DNA from: Saccharum officinarum
Taxonomy: Eukaryota > Streptophyta > Magnoliopsida > Poales > Poaceae
Direction: 5' to 3'
Assembly (NCBI GenBank): GCA_020631735.1
Contig: CM036225.1
Span: forward strand, 66,638,662-66,702,661
Length of the DNA stretch: 64,000 nt
The notes under the pieces were generated by a model. The model saw nothing but the letters and a program-made list of their open reading frames with translations. It was not told the DNA's origin and ran no database searches. Made by a program: the position numbers and the translations under genes. Shown piece after piece: positions 12,629 to 22,872 of this stretch. Positions within the stretch are counted from its first letter, which is position 1. Each line of letters opens with the position of its first letter.

Positions 12629-14371
12629 TCTTCTCTTTGGTTGAGCCTTTTCTTCCTTGCTCATGTGATGCTCTTCATTGCCTTGCCTCTCATGAGTTGC
12701 TTGAGCATTCTTCTCAAGCTTGGTAGGACACCCCGAGGAAAAGTGTCCCATATATTCACACTTGAAGCACTTGATGTGAGCTAAATTTCTTTTCTCAATT
12801 TGATTCTTGCTCATCATCTTGGTATCTTGGATTTGCATTGGATGCCTTTCTCTTCCACCCCTTCTTGTTTTCTTTTTCTTCTTCTCATGCTCAACATGTG
12901 GCTTTGGTTGAGGCTCTTCTTGTTGCTTCACTAGTTTCTTGCTTGGGCACATTGAGGTGTAGTGACCCCATGTATGGCACTTGAAGCACTTGCGTTTGAG
13001 CCTTTCTTCTTCTTTATTCAACTTGAGCTTCTCTAAGTTGGGGCATGTTTGGTGAAGATGACCCACTTCATGGCATCGGTAGCACATGAAATGAGAGAGC
13101 TTCTCTCGAGCTAGCTTCTTCATCTTCCTTTCTCTTTTCTTTTCCCCTTTAGTCATATTCTTCTTGCTCTTGTTGAAACCAAGGCCACTCTTGTCACCAA
13201 AGTTTCTTTGAGTTTTCAATATATACTCAAAGGTGACTTTTGAGTTGTAGCACCTCTCTAACTTGTTGCTAAATTTCTTCACTTCACTTTTGAGCTCATC
13301 GTTCTCCTTCAAAATGTTAGTCTCACAAGACATAGAAGTAGAACAAGCATATATATGTGAAGAACATGGCATATCTAATAAGTCATCACAAGAGGTGGAT
13401 ACATGCTTTCTCCCTACATCACATGGGTTAGTCACATTTTTCAATTGATCATTTGATCCATGTGATGAGCTCTCATTAATTTTAATTTTCTTTAATAACA
13501 ACTTAAAGAGAGAAGCATATTCTTGTACCAAATTATCATGAGCAACACTAAGTTCCTCATGAGCCAATTTTAGCTCCTCATGTGAACAAGTAGTAACATA
13601 AAGTAGATGCTTTTGTTGTTCACATGTGGTTTTTAGAAATGAGTTTTCATTTTCCAATTTCATGGTTTTAGCTTTCTCATTTTCTAAAGACATGTTCATG
13701 CTAGCAAGTCTGCTAACAAGCTCATCATATGAATCAACATGATCAATCACATTATCATTTGATACCTTTGTGTCACCTAGTGACATGAAGCAATGTGATG
13801 TAGTGGATGGTCTTGTAGTAGCATCATCAAGGCCCGAGCATGAACCAACGTTGTCACCATCAAGTGTGCTTGGGGTAGAAACATCACTTGCAACACTTGA
13901 TGCATCATCACCATTCTTGTCAAGTGAACTTGTGGTAGATCGATCATCATCATCACTTGACCATGAGGTGGAGCAATCCTCCACAACCGTCGTGTTGTGG
14001 TCATGCTCAACATCATCATGTGCAACCTCCTTGGGCTTGACATCATCGTCATCATCGGTGATAGCTCCATACTTTTCATTGATATAGGCCCATATCTCAT
14101 GAGCGGATTTGAGGTCCATGATCTTACCAAAGATGCTATCATCCAAAGATCTATACATGATGTTAGTAGCTTGGATGTCAAGATCTAGGCATTTCTCTTG
14201 TGCTTGAGTTAGATTATCTTTATCCAACACATGAGAAAAGCCTACATCTACCATCCACCACATTTGAGGGCAAATAAACTTAAAATTACATATCATCCAA
14301 TTTTTCCACCGTGCAAAGTGTGTGCCATCAAACATGTGAGGACAATCAACATCTAGTCCATATTCCGCCAT
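12626..14371 (-). CDS. Element B gag: capsid/nucleocapsid protein with CCHC zinc knuckles
   Basis: The 581-residue frame starts at ATG 14371, about 40 bases after the primer-binding site. The N-terminal part (FARWKNWM, then HEIWAYINEKYG, about residues 18-105) is a copia gag capsid-type domain. An acidic serine-rich stretch, a coiled-coil region (about 215-300) and a basic tract follow. Three CCHC knuckles are visible: CYRCHEVGHLHQTC, CFKCHTWGHYTSMC and CFKCEYMGHFSSGC. Gag packages RNA into particles. The frame ends at TGA 12626-12628, exactly where the first cysteine of a fourth knuckle would fall. Recognisable gag sequence continues in frame to 12404, with another TGA at 12440-12442. So the C-terminus is probably truncated, although most of the protein is open. 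Confidence 0.88.
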   Translation of the reverse strand: MAEYGLDVDCPHMFDGTHFARWKNWMICNFKFICPQMWWMVDVGFSHVLDKDNLTQAQEKCLDLDIQATNIMYRSLDDSIFGKIMDLKSAHEIWAYINEKYGAITDDDDDVKPKEVAHDDVEHDHNTTVVEDCSTSWSSDDDDRSTTSSLDKNGDDASSVASDVSTPSTLDGDNVGSCSGLDDATTRPSTTSHCFMSLGDTKVSNDNVIDHVDSYDELVSRLASMNMSLENEKAKTMKLENENSFLKTTCEQQKHLLYVTTCSHEELKLAHEELSVAHDNLVQEYASLFKLLLKKIKINESSSHGSNDQLKNVTNPCDVGRKHVSTSCDDLLDMPCSSHIYACSTSMSCETNILKENDELKSEVKKFSNKLERCYNSKVTFEYILKTQRNFGDKSGLGFNKSKKNMTKGEKKRERKMKKLAREKLSHFMCYRCHEVGHLHQTCPNLEKLKLNKEEERLKRKCFKCHTWGHYTSMCPSKKLVKQQEEPQPKPHVEHEKKKKKTRRGGRERHPMQIQDTKMMSKNQIEKRNLAHIKCFKCEYMGHFSSGCPTKLEKNAQATHERQGNEEHHMSKEEKAQPKRR

Positions 14372-14409
14372 CCTCTCGAGTCGGTGAAGACCACAAATAA
14401 GAGACCGGG

Positions 14410-14421
14410 CTCTGATACCAC
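14410..14421 (-). other. Primer-binding site of element B
   Basis: On the minus strand TGGTATCAGAGC, complementary to the 3' end of plant initiator tRNA-Met, lies two bases after the LTR end. This fixes element orientation and the boundary of the 5' LTR. Confidence 0.92.
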
Positions 14422-14423
14422 TT

Positions 14424-16913
14424 GAAGGGTCGAGATAGCGGACTAGAGGGGGGTGAATAGTCCTTTCTAAAATTAATCACGTCGGCAAACCGAAACAAAT
14501 GCGAAATTAAAACTATTGGTCTAGCCAAGACTACACCCCACTATCTAAGTTCACAAGCACCTCACAAAGATCCTAATTATGTAACTAAGGTGCTTTCCTT
14601 AGCAAGAGCTCTCCTAAACAATTCTAGAGCAAGGTCACACAAACCTATGCACTAGTACTTTAGCAAAGTCGGGGAGCTCCTACACAATTCTAGTAAGCAA
14701 AAGCACGAAGCCACCTATGCTCACTAGCAATGCTTAATAGCAAGGCAACTAATGCCAAACTAGAGAGCGCAAATTACTTAGCTACACAAACTAAGCAATA
14801 TGACTAACAAGGTTACACAAACCAAATTAGCCACGCAATGGGAGCTACTTCTATGCTACACAAGCAAGAAGGTAACTAGCTAACTACACAAGCAAACAAG
14901 TTACAAGAGCAACTACACAAGCACAAGTATATGAATGTAAATACAAGCTTGTGAATCGAAAGCAAACCACCGAGAAGATGTACACAATGTTGACACGACG
15001 GTTTTTCACCGAGGTTCACTTGGTTGCCACCAAGCTAGTCCCCGTTGTGGCGATACACCCACTTGATGGATCACGAGCTAATTGACTATCAAGAGTCAAA
15101 CCCTCAGCGGGTGCCGCACATCCACTCTCAAGATGGGGATCCTCCAAGCCACGAGGTTTACTAGAGTTGCTCTTCGCAATCCCCGCGGGGTGAGCATAAT
15201 CCCCCTCACAAATCCTCCTCCGGAGCCACGCATAATCTCCACGCGTGCTTCAACGGAGTCACAAGCCACCAAGCCATCTAGGAGGTGGCAACCTCCAAGA
15301 GTAACAAGCACCACCGGCTTACAACACGATCACCTAGTGCCACTCGATGCAATCCTCTCGATGTAACGCACTAGAATTGCTCTCTCACTCGATCCGATGA
15401 ACACTATCAAGCATGAGTGAGTTAGAGGGCTTTCAAGCACTACCACATAAGCCACCAAGGCTAAAGTGTGCTCAGCTACCGGCCAAGGCCGACCAAGGCA
15501 TCTATTTATAACCCCACGGTCAAATAGAGCCGTTACCCCTTCACTGGGCAGACTTCGGGACGACCGGACGCGCCGGTCAAACTGACCGGACGCGCCGGTC
15601 GAACTGACCGGACGTGCTCAATCGCGTCCGATCCTCCAACGGTCACTGCGCCAATGGTCAAAACGTCACGACCGGACGCGCCTCTCATGAAGACCGGACA
15701 TGCCTGTCAAATGACCAGACGCGCCCGTCAAACGACTGGACGCGCCGATCGCACAGTATCGCGCGCCCGCGAAGCAACGACCGGACGCGCCTTAGGCAAT
15801 GACCGGACGCGACAGTGCCCGCGTCCGGTTAGAGTCCAGTAAGCTCCCTCAACGATCGGACGCGTCCGATCGCGTGTGACCGGACGCGCCCCGCGTCCGA
15901 TCGTCCTTGCGAACCGCAGTTCCTTCTGGACACCTGACCGGACGCGCCGGTCCCGTGAGTGACCGGACACGCCGGTTGCAAACCCTAACACCCGCGGCTG
16001 CGTTGAACTGACCGGACGCGTCCGGTCACACCATGACCGCGTCCGGTGCAGCGTCCGGTCACCTCTGTGACCTCCGTTCGCCTCCGTTTCTTTTCTGACT
16101 TCCGACGTAGTGGAAAATAGGCATTTCAAGTTCTCAAAAACGTCTGAATCCCGCGCTCGCAAGCTCGGCGAGAGGGAGAGAGAGACCCAAACCCTCTCTA
16201 CCGCTCAAACTTCATTGCCTTCATAAATGTGACAACACCAACAAGTGATCACCACCTTGTGCACGTGTGTTAGTATTTTCATAATCATTTTACCGAAGGA
16301 GTTAACCACTCAACATGCCACGCCACTTGATCCTAGCAACGATGCATAGTTAGAACACACGAGTGGCACTAGATGACCGATATGCAAATAAGTTTGCCCC
16401 TCTTGATAGTACGGCCATCTATCCTAAACCCGGTCATAAACTTCTCTACACACCTATGACCGGTGAAATAAAAATGCCCTAGGTTATACCTTTGCCTTGC
16501 GCATTCCACTCCATCTCCTCCGACGTTGATGCAACACATGCACCAACCATATCACAAATGATATGATCCACATCATATCATCATGTGACCTTGGTCCCTC
16601 GATCTTGACCTCACTTGCTCTTCACCGTTGCGTCGGTCCATCGGCGCCAAGTCATGCTCAAGCTTCACCGTCACACGCGGTCCCTCACTTCAAAGCCTCT
16701 AACTTGCCCTTCACACTTGCAACAGGTCTGTCGAGCCAAGCCTCATCTTGATCTTCGCCACCTTGGCCACATGACTCCATGTCATGTCTCATATGCAATG
16801 AGCTCCTTCATGACACCATCACATGTGGACTAATCTCCTGTGTATCTCACATAACCACATATTAGTCCACCTAAGTTGTCACTCAATTATCAAAACCAAA
16901 CAAGGACCTTTCA
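14424..16913 (-). repeat. Element B LTR, 5' LTR in element orientation
   Basis: This 2490-bp copy starts TGAAAGGTCC (at 16913) and ends CCCTTCA (at 14424). Its sequence is close to the left LTR, lacking the 555-bp duplication. The palindrome array is at about 15557-16060, with a perfect 20-base palindrome at 16009-16028. TATAAATA (minus) is at 15503-15510, so this LTR would drive the gag transcript. Confidence 0.93.
15503..15510 (-). promoter_or_regulatory. TATA box of element B 5' LTR
   Basis: Minus-strand TATAAATA directly downstream, in element orientation, of the palindrome array. It is the likely promoter for the gag transcript. Confidence 0.6.
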
Positions 16914-16918
16914 CTCTC
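16914..16918. repeat. Target site duplication of element B, right copy
   Basis: CTCTC matching 6001-6005. Element A LTR sequence resumes immediately after it. Confidence 0.85.
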
Positions 16919-17188
16919 GCATTTACATTTACTAGTTATCTTGTGTAGCTCTAGTGTTAGCCTTTGCTAGTAGTTGTTAGCTTGCTCTCTAGTGTAAGTT
17001 TAGTGACTTAGCCCTTGTGTGAACTAGAGATCATAATCTACTAGACTTGTGGTCAAGAGGCTTGCATCACAACCATAGGCTAAGCAAAACTCGCTTTACG
17101 CCGTTTGTTACTCTAACAAGTTTGCTTAGTGTTTTTTGTAGAATTTTTATAGGCTATTCACCCCTCTCTAGCCATTTAGGACCTTACA
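16919..17188 (+). repeat. Element A 3' LTR, distal part after the nested insertion
   Basis: It continues the LTR broken at 6005 and ends CTATTCACCCCTCTCTAG...ACCTTACA. This resembles the terminal region of element B LTRs (CACCCCCCTCTAG...CCCTTCA) and ends in CA as expected. The next five bases, GCGAG (17189-17193), should be the right-hand target duplication of A. Its partner is outside the window. Confidence 0.85.
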
Positions 17189-17505
17189 GCGAGCGGCAGA
17201 TTGGGGATGAGGATGAGGGAGCGCGGAGTGGGAGCGGATGAGGACGAGTCGGTTAAGTCGTTCCATGTGCGTATCCGTCCGGACGACACAGACACCCGCT
17301 GTATATCATTATCATATTTGCAAGGCCAGAATTTGTTGGAAGACCTAATTCTCGTTCTGCTGCGATCTGACAACGAGATTGCCGGCTGTGAGCGCGTTCT
17401 CTGTACACAGCGAGTCATGGAGGTCTCTCTCTGTTGGAACCCTGCTCTTTGCCCAAATAGAGAAAATGTATGGGTCTCAATGTTTAGCTATAGCAATTTA
17501 ATATA
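17189..17505. other. Unassigned segment between element A and LINE 1
   Basis: About 317 bases, moderately GC-rich at the start and AT-rich at the end. A 103-residue frame is open at 17201-17512 but runs into the LINE end and shows no family I recognise. It may be host sequence flanking the two insertions. Confidence 0.4.
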
Positions 17506-20165
17506 TTTTTGAGGAAACTGGAGGGGCTCGCGCCCCTATAGGAATTTTATTAAATGAACGTGTGGGAGCCTCTGGCACTGGGTCTTCCCTTTTTTTTTGA
17601 AGTTTAAACAAAATTACAAAAGAGCCACCGGCAACAGCAGCAGGAGTAATTAAGGAACAAAAAACAAAACAAAAAAGATCAGACTAAAAGCAGCAACTAA
17701 GTGATAAGTTGTAGCCATTGATAAAAAGCTTGGGAGGATCTTGAGCTGACTCTATGTCTAAGCATTTTCATTTCCTTGTCAAAGACTCTTCGGGCTGCCA
17801 CCAGCTCTGGTTGAATATCATCAAAAATGAAAGCATTCCTTGTCTTCCGAATTGCCCAACAGATTAAGATTATTGTTTCCATGAAAAACTGCGAATGAAT
17901 TGCAACCTTGAGGAAGGCTATAATATTTGGGATTTCTGAACCTGAGGGGATGTGAACTTCAATAAATTCCCAGCACTGCTTTGCAAATTCACATTGGAGG
18001 AAGAGGTGATGAACTGTTTCCTCAGAGTTCAGAGAACATAGGACACATTTGTAAGACTGCAGGAACATGTTTTTCCTTCTTAGGATGTTTCTTGAGCTGA
18101 GTCTATCCTTCAACAGGAGACAAAAAAACACTTATTGCTTTGGTTGGCAGATGTAGTCCCAAATCCATTGGACCGAGGGATGATGATGCAGATGACCAAT
18201 CATTACCTTATAAGCTCTGGATGAAGAAAAATTCCTACCCCATGGGTAATGCCAGATGTCATATTCCTCATTTAACTGAAGTTGATTTACCTCCTGAATC
18301 ACTAACTGCAACTGAGTAAAGGCTGTTTCTGAAATTGGGATTTGTAATAATTGGATCAAGTCTTCCTGTCCACTTGCATTTGCAACAGAGATAGCCTTAT
18401 TTCTGACAAAGGAAAAAAGCTCTGGGAATCTTATTTCCAAGCAATGTTGTCCCAGTTGTCTTTCCAGAATAAACAAGTTGCCACATTCTTGATCTGAACC
18501 TGTGCCATCTGTTTGAAGGTTTGTAGATTTTTTAAATTATCCCTCCACCAAAATGAACCTTTTTTTGTTGTAGTTGGCAACCTCCCATTTGAGTACTACT
18601 TTTCCCAAACTATCTGAACCCATGGAATTTCTGCTTGATTGAAGAATTTATGCGGGTTTTTAAGGAGTAGAGCCTTATTTTGTTCTTCAATGTTAATCAC
18701 TCCCAAGCCCCCTTCCTCCTTTGGTGTACATATGATTAGCCAAGCTGCCTTTGGCTGACCTTTTCCATTAATATTTGACCTGCTCAACAAGCAGTGTTTC
18801 CTGTATTTATCAATTTGCTTGATTACAGTTTTAGGGATGGCCAATGTGCACATGTAGAAAGTTGGGAGTGCAGTGAAGGCTGCATTGGTCAACTCAAGTC
18901 TTCCAGCCTGAGAGAGAAAATTAGAAACACTGGCAAGTCTTCTTTTACACTTGTTAACTAAAGGAAAAAAATCTTGGACTTTTGGCTTTGTCAGACCTAG
19001 TGGCAGCCTTAAGTAAGTGAAAGGAAAGGAACCTTTTGTGCAGCCAAAAGTCCTAGCCAAGTGATCCAACATTTCCTCAGTCAAGTTGATTGGTAACATC
19101 ATTGATTTCTTGTAGTTAACTTTCAGTCCAGTGGATTCTGCAAAGGTGTTGAGAACAGATTTTAGAAAAAGCAACTGATTTGGATCTCCTTCCATGATAA
19201 CCAAGGTATCATTAGCATGCTGAATTACAGGGAAATCTGGTGTTGAATCCAGTGGGATTGGCAAACTGAGCAATCCCATGTCTTTTCCTTTGTTCAATAT
19301 AAGATTGAAGGAAATCAGCAGCCAGGACAAACTACAATGGTGACAGGGGATCACCCTCTCTCACTCCTCTTTTGCAGTTGAATGTTTTTCCCAGGAATAC
19401 CATTTAGAAGGACAACAGATGTACTAGATGAGAAAATTTGTTTCATCCATTTCAGCCATAACTAACCAAAACCCTTGCATTCCATTAGGGTCAACATTGC
19501 CTGATGCTCTATTTTGTCAAAGGCTTTTTTGAAGTCGAATTTGAGGATTATGATCTCTTTCTTTGAGTGATGGCAAAGGTGAAGGTATTCAAAAGCCCAA
19601 CCAAGGCAATCTTGAATTGTTCTGGATTTAATGAACCCATATTGGTTGGTATGGACAAGCTTGGTGATGATTGTTTGCAATCTGTTAGCCAACAGCTTTG
19701 TCAAAACCTTGACTGAAGAGTTGAGTAGAGAGATGGGCCTAAAATCAGTAACTGAGGTTGGGCTCTCAATCTTTGGGATGAGGGTGATGAATGACTTATT
19801 AATACTCTTGAGGCACAAATTCCCATCATAAAAGGCATCATAGAGATTGTATAAGTCTTGCTTAATTATTGGCCAGCTAGCTTTGAGAAATTCATTATTA
19901 AAGCCATCAGGACCAGATGACTTATCATTGGGCAGATTCTTGATGATAATATCAATCTCTTAGTGAAGGAAAGGTTCTTCCAAGACATCAAGGCCATCCA
20001 CAGGCTAAATGAAAAAGGAGGGGTCCACAGAGAAGGCTAAAAAAGCTGAAGTTGCCAATTTTTCCTTGAATTCATTCTAGATGATTAATTATTTGTCCTT
20101 GTGAGAGTGCACAGTGAGACCTTGATCATAAACCAATTGTTTGATTAAATTTCCCCTGTGTCTGA
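17506..20165 (-). mobile_element. LINE 1: 5'-truncated, decayed L1-type LINE
   Basis: In element orientation the 3' end is at 17506-17510 (T run on +, hence an A tail). The 5' side stops at about 20165, abutting EXO70 sequence. It carries reverse transcriptase fragments and a zinc-binding C-terminal region. The 3' end (GAGGAAACTGGAGGGGCTCGCGCCCC) resembles that of LINE 2 (AGGGAAACAGGAGGGGGTTGC), so the two belong to related families. Target duplications are not evident. Confidence 0.85.
17697..19818 (-). pseudogene. LINE 1 ORF2 remnants: reverse transcriptase and zinc-binding region
   Basis: Four frames on the minus strand trace one broken ORF2. 19462-19818 has the motif DFRPISLLN and then [11 protein letters not shown]. 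18596-19354 covers the palm and thumb part, with HANDTL where the catalytic xADD box is expected. 18132-18476 and 17697-18131 cover the C-terminal part, with the RT zinc-binding pattern (CVLC, then HHLFLQC). Frame changes and stops separate them. The protein would nick target DNA and copy LINE RNA; this copy cannot. Confidence 0.85.
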
Positions 20166-20446
20166 TAGAAGCCCGTGTTGTCATACTTGTTCAACCGTAC
20201 ACCTCTTTTGTTCTGGATAAAGTACTTCTCATCACTGCATAAGTTTGAGTCTCAGTTTAATAAGACATACAAAACTCAGAAGCTGTGGAAGGTACCAAAT
20301 CCTAATCTGCGGACAAGACTGCGCAATGCTATCACCGAGTTAATCATTCCAGGCTATACAAAATACATAGAGGATAACAATATCATCACCCAAAAGTTCA
20401 CCCCCAGAACTTGGAAGAGATGTTGCAAGAGCTATTCGAAGGATGA
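20166..20446 (+). pseudogene. EXO70-like copy 1: C-terminal fragment
   Basis: Only the last about 90 codons remain. They include the tract with KFESQFNKTY, LWKVPNPNLRTRL and the terminal block, whose final stop corresponds to TGA 20444-20446. A one-base shift near 20408 throws the last 12 codons out of frame. The rest of the gene is absent; LINE 1 abuts the break at about 20165. The remnant matches the C-terminus of the copy at 21433-22872. It is a dead relic of a tandem EXO70 gene. Confidence 0.85.
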
Positions 20447-21300
20447 CGAACAAAGCGACCACCAAGGAAGTCGCCGTATGCATTTCCATATGTGTTTGTT
20501 CTCGAATGAAATGTTGTTGGCCTCAAATGACTTGGCTTCTAAGTTGGCTTTTCCGTATGTGTTTGTTCTCGAATAAAATGTTACGTTGTTGCTTCAAATG
20601 ACTTGGCTTCTGAAGTTATATGTGGAGCAGACCAAAAGCGGAAGGATTATCAAACCTCACTTTGTTATTTGTATATCTTTTCACCACGTTGTTTAAATAA
20701 TTATGGAACAACACAGGGCTGTCTCTAGCTTCTGCCTTGTACCAGCATCAGTGATATATATGTTTATATGCTCTTCTTCATATCAAAGCCTCTTGAATAG
20801 TTCACTCTCAATTGTCATTTCGCCAAATGAATTTGTGTGCATTACTCAAAAGGCAAAACGTTGTTGAGATGACAAGGACACGCTCGCGAAAAAAATGTCA
20901 TCTTAGTACGAGTATATGTTCTCGAGGAGTACCAATGTTTTCAAGCGCGCTATTTCATCAAACAAAAAAAAAAGAAATTGACACCGATCATCATTAGACA
21001 ATGTGGTCTTGTTTCGTGCGGCTTAGCAGGGAATCAATGAGAAGGGCCCCCTGGGACCTCGGCCCCAGAAACGAAAACGCGCGGAGAGAATCGGAATCCT
21101 TTGAAGCGACGCAAAACATCATCTCTCATCCAACTACTGGGCCCCTTCGACAGGCCCATGACTTGTCTAAGCCCTTTGGCTGCTGACTGAACCACAAGAT
21201 GATAGATATTTCCTTTCCCGTCGCCTCTTCTCTTCAGTTGCCGAAACCTGTGTCAGTCTGTGACTGCAAGTCAACGGCTATCGCCTGAGCATCCATCAGG
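20447..21300. other. Spacer between EXO70 copies 1 and 2, with duplicated 3' UTR segment
   Basis: The former 3' UTR of copy 1 contains a roughly 67-base direct repeat (about 20478-20545 and 20548-20615) with the phrase ATGTGTTTGTTCTCGAAT. The block CTTCAAATGACTTGGCTTCTG occurs after most EXO70 copies here. From about 20960 to 21300 lies the presumed promoter and leader of copy 2. I see no convincing TATA box there. Confidence 0.5.
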
Positions 21301-21432
21301 AGATTGGTGAAGAGCAGGGATGGCGGCTGCGAGCAGACAGGATCCAGCTCATCCTCAGGTACCATTGTCTCAATCTCAACCACCCACTGCTGCACATCTA
21401 GCGGTAGAGGCTCTCATCTGTCCTCTAGCTCT

Positions 21433-22872
21433 ATGGACGCCGCCGCAAGACACCTTAGCTTGGGGCTCCTCCATGAAGACGACAACGTTTCTTGGGGAGA
21501 AACGGAGGAGGCGAAGATGCAGCACATCAGAAGCCTGGTCCAGGAATTCGTCGCTGCGTCCTCGGCTAATTGCAGCGTCAGAGGCGGCGGCATGGGTGCC
21601 CCTGTCGTGGAGAGGTGGCTCACGGAGTTGGGCGTCGGCTGGGTTCTCCACCTCCCTAGCAGCGCATCTGCATGTGAACTGGAGCATACGTCTGATGTCG
21701 CAGGGAACAGATGGATCTGGGCCTTCAGAGAAATCGTGGACACCGTTGGTCTCACGGAGTCCCTATTTCCGGATCACGGCCCCGTGGACGTGGACGTGGG
21801 CATGGACATGGACATGCCTAGTATTTTTGAGGAACAACAACAAGAAGAAGAAGGAGAGGCTGAGGCTCTGAGTTCAGTTCCGGATGGTCAATTCCAGTTT
21901 GCACGGTTTATCCAAGAAACCATGTTGAAAATGCTCTCTTTTGTTGACATCGTAGTTGCTATTGCTATTGATCCCAATGCCAATAATGGGGTCTCGGTAC
22001 TATACCAGATGCTGAATGTCCTGCTGCCTGTGCGCGGTGCTCTGTCCGAAGCCTTATCTGAGATGGAGGAGGTGTCATTCCTTCCGGCGCCCTCTCCGGA
22101 AGTTGAAAGGTTGTTGCGTGCAAAGGATGGCAATGCACGCGATGCCATATGGAGCACAATGGGCCGGATTAGGACTCGTATCTTGTTGGAGGGCATTCAA
22201 ACTCCACATGGAACATCGGACATTCACAAGGTCACCCGGTCAGTAATGGGTTATATCAGCTTCCTGCTGAATAACTACTCGACATTGCATTCAATAGTAT
22301 CTGAAGCAGCTAGCCTTGGTAAGTATGTACCTCAGATTGGAGGCCAGCCACATTTGGACAGCATGGCCCTAGAGATCATGTCCTGTCTAGAAGAAAAGAT
22401 TGCCAACATTTCAGAATCATTTCTAGACCAAGGTCTCAGGTTCTTATTCTTGCTCAACAACTCAGACTTCGTGCGGGAGAGGCTCCAGGACAACAATTTG
22501 AACTCTTCTATCCAAGTCCGCGTGACAGCCCTCTTATCGAAAGTCGAGCGCTACATGGAGAGGTATCTACAACTACAAGTGTCTTGGGCACCGCTGCTGT
22601 CGTGCTTGCTCAATCCTACACCTCTTTGCTTATTCGGGAAATACTACTATCCGTCACCGCTGCCCAAGTTCGAGTCTGAGTTTCAGAAGACATACAACAC
22701 TCAAAATCTGTGGAAGGTCCCAGATCCTGAGCTCCGGACAAGGCTTCGCACAGCTATCATCGACAGAATCATTCCGGTCTACACAAAATATGTGGAGGAT
22801 AACAAAACTACTAACCCAAAATTCACTCCCCAGAAGCTGGAAGAGATGCTTCAAGAGCTATTCGAAGGATGA
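21433..22872 (+). CDS. EXO70: EXO70-like exocyst subunit, the only copy with an open frame
   Basis: From ATG 21433 the protein has 479 residues and no intron. EXO70 subunits help tether secretory vesicles to the plasma membrane as part of the exocyst. The C-terminal two thirds match the EXO70 domain: FARFIQETMLKML (about 155-168), DIHKVTRSVMGYISFLLNN (263-281), LRFLFLLNNSDF (335-346), FESEFQKTY...LWKVPDPELR (413-435) and the terminal PKFTPQKLEEMLQELFEG. At 479 residues it is short for the family (often 600-700) in its N-terminal part. The frame is open from 21289, after TGA 21286-21288. No in-frame ATG occurs before 21433, because the codon aligned with the likely ancestral start is TTG at 21304. 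An out-of-frame ATG at 21320 opens a 183-codon overlapping frame. Domain identity is firm. Start choice, expression and FX-clade membership are uncertain. Confidence 0.82.
   Translation: MDAAARHLSLGLLHEDDNVSWGETEEAKMQHIRSLVQEFVAASSANCSVRGGGMGAPVVERWLTELGVGWVLHLPSSASACELEHTSDVAGNRWIWAFREIVDTVGLTESLFPDHGPVDVDVGMDMDMPSIFEEQQQEEEGEAEALSSVPDGQFQFARFIQETMLKMLSFVDIVVAIAIDPNANNGVSVLYQMLNVLLPVRGALSEALSEMEEVSFLPAPSPEVERLLRAKDGNARDAIWSTMGRIRTRILLEGIQTPHGTSDIHKVTRSVMGYISFLLNNYSTLHSIVSEAASLGKYVPQIGGQPHLDSMALEIMSCLEEKIANISESFLDQGLRFLFLLNNSDFVRERLQDNNLNSSIQVRVTALLSKVERYMERYLQLQVSWAPLLSCLLNPTPLCLFGKYYYPSPLPKFESEFQKTYNTQNLWKVPDPELRTRLRTAIIDRIIPVYTKYVEDNKTTNPKFTPQKLEEMLQELFEG

Larger units (their letters stand above)
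6006..16913 (-). mobile_element. Element B: gag-only non-autonomous Sirevirus-like element nested in the LTR of A
   Basis: It is complete, with two LTRs (6006-9052 and 14424-16913), a primer-binding site matching initiator tRNA-Met, a polypurine tract, and flanking CTCTC duplications. On the minus strand the internal region holds a gag frame directly after the primer site, then about 3.3 kb of noncoding DNA. No protease, integrase, reverse transcriptase or RNase H is detectable. This resembles gag-bearing non-autonomous LTR elements that rely on pol from an autonomous relative. Element D or A type pol could serve, but that is inference. Insertion split the 3' LTR of element A. Confidence 0.92.

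Noticed and set aside
17201..17512. 103-codon frame between element A and LINE 1
   Set aside because: No recognisable domain, it overlaps the LINE end, and its length is within chance expectation.
21320..21871. 183-codon frame overlapping the EXO70 gene
   Set aside because: It lies in a different phase from the EXO70 domain and ends inside it. It is better viewed as an upstream overlapping frame that could affect translation than as a gene.
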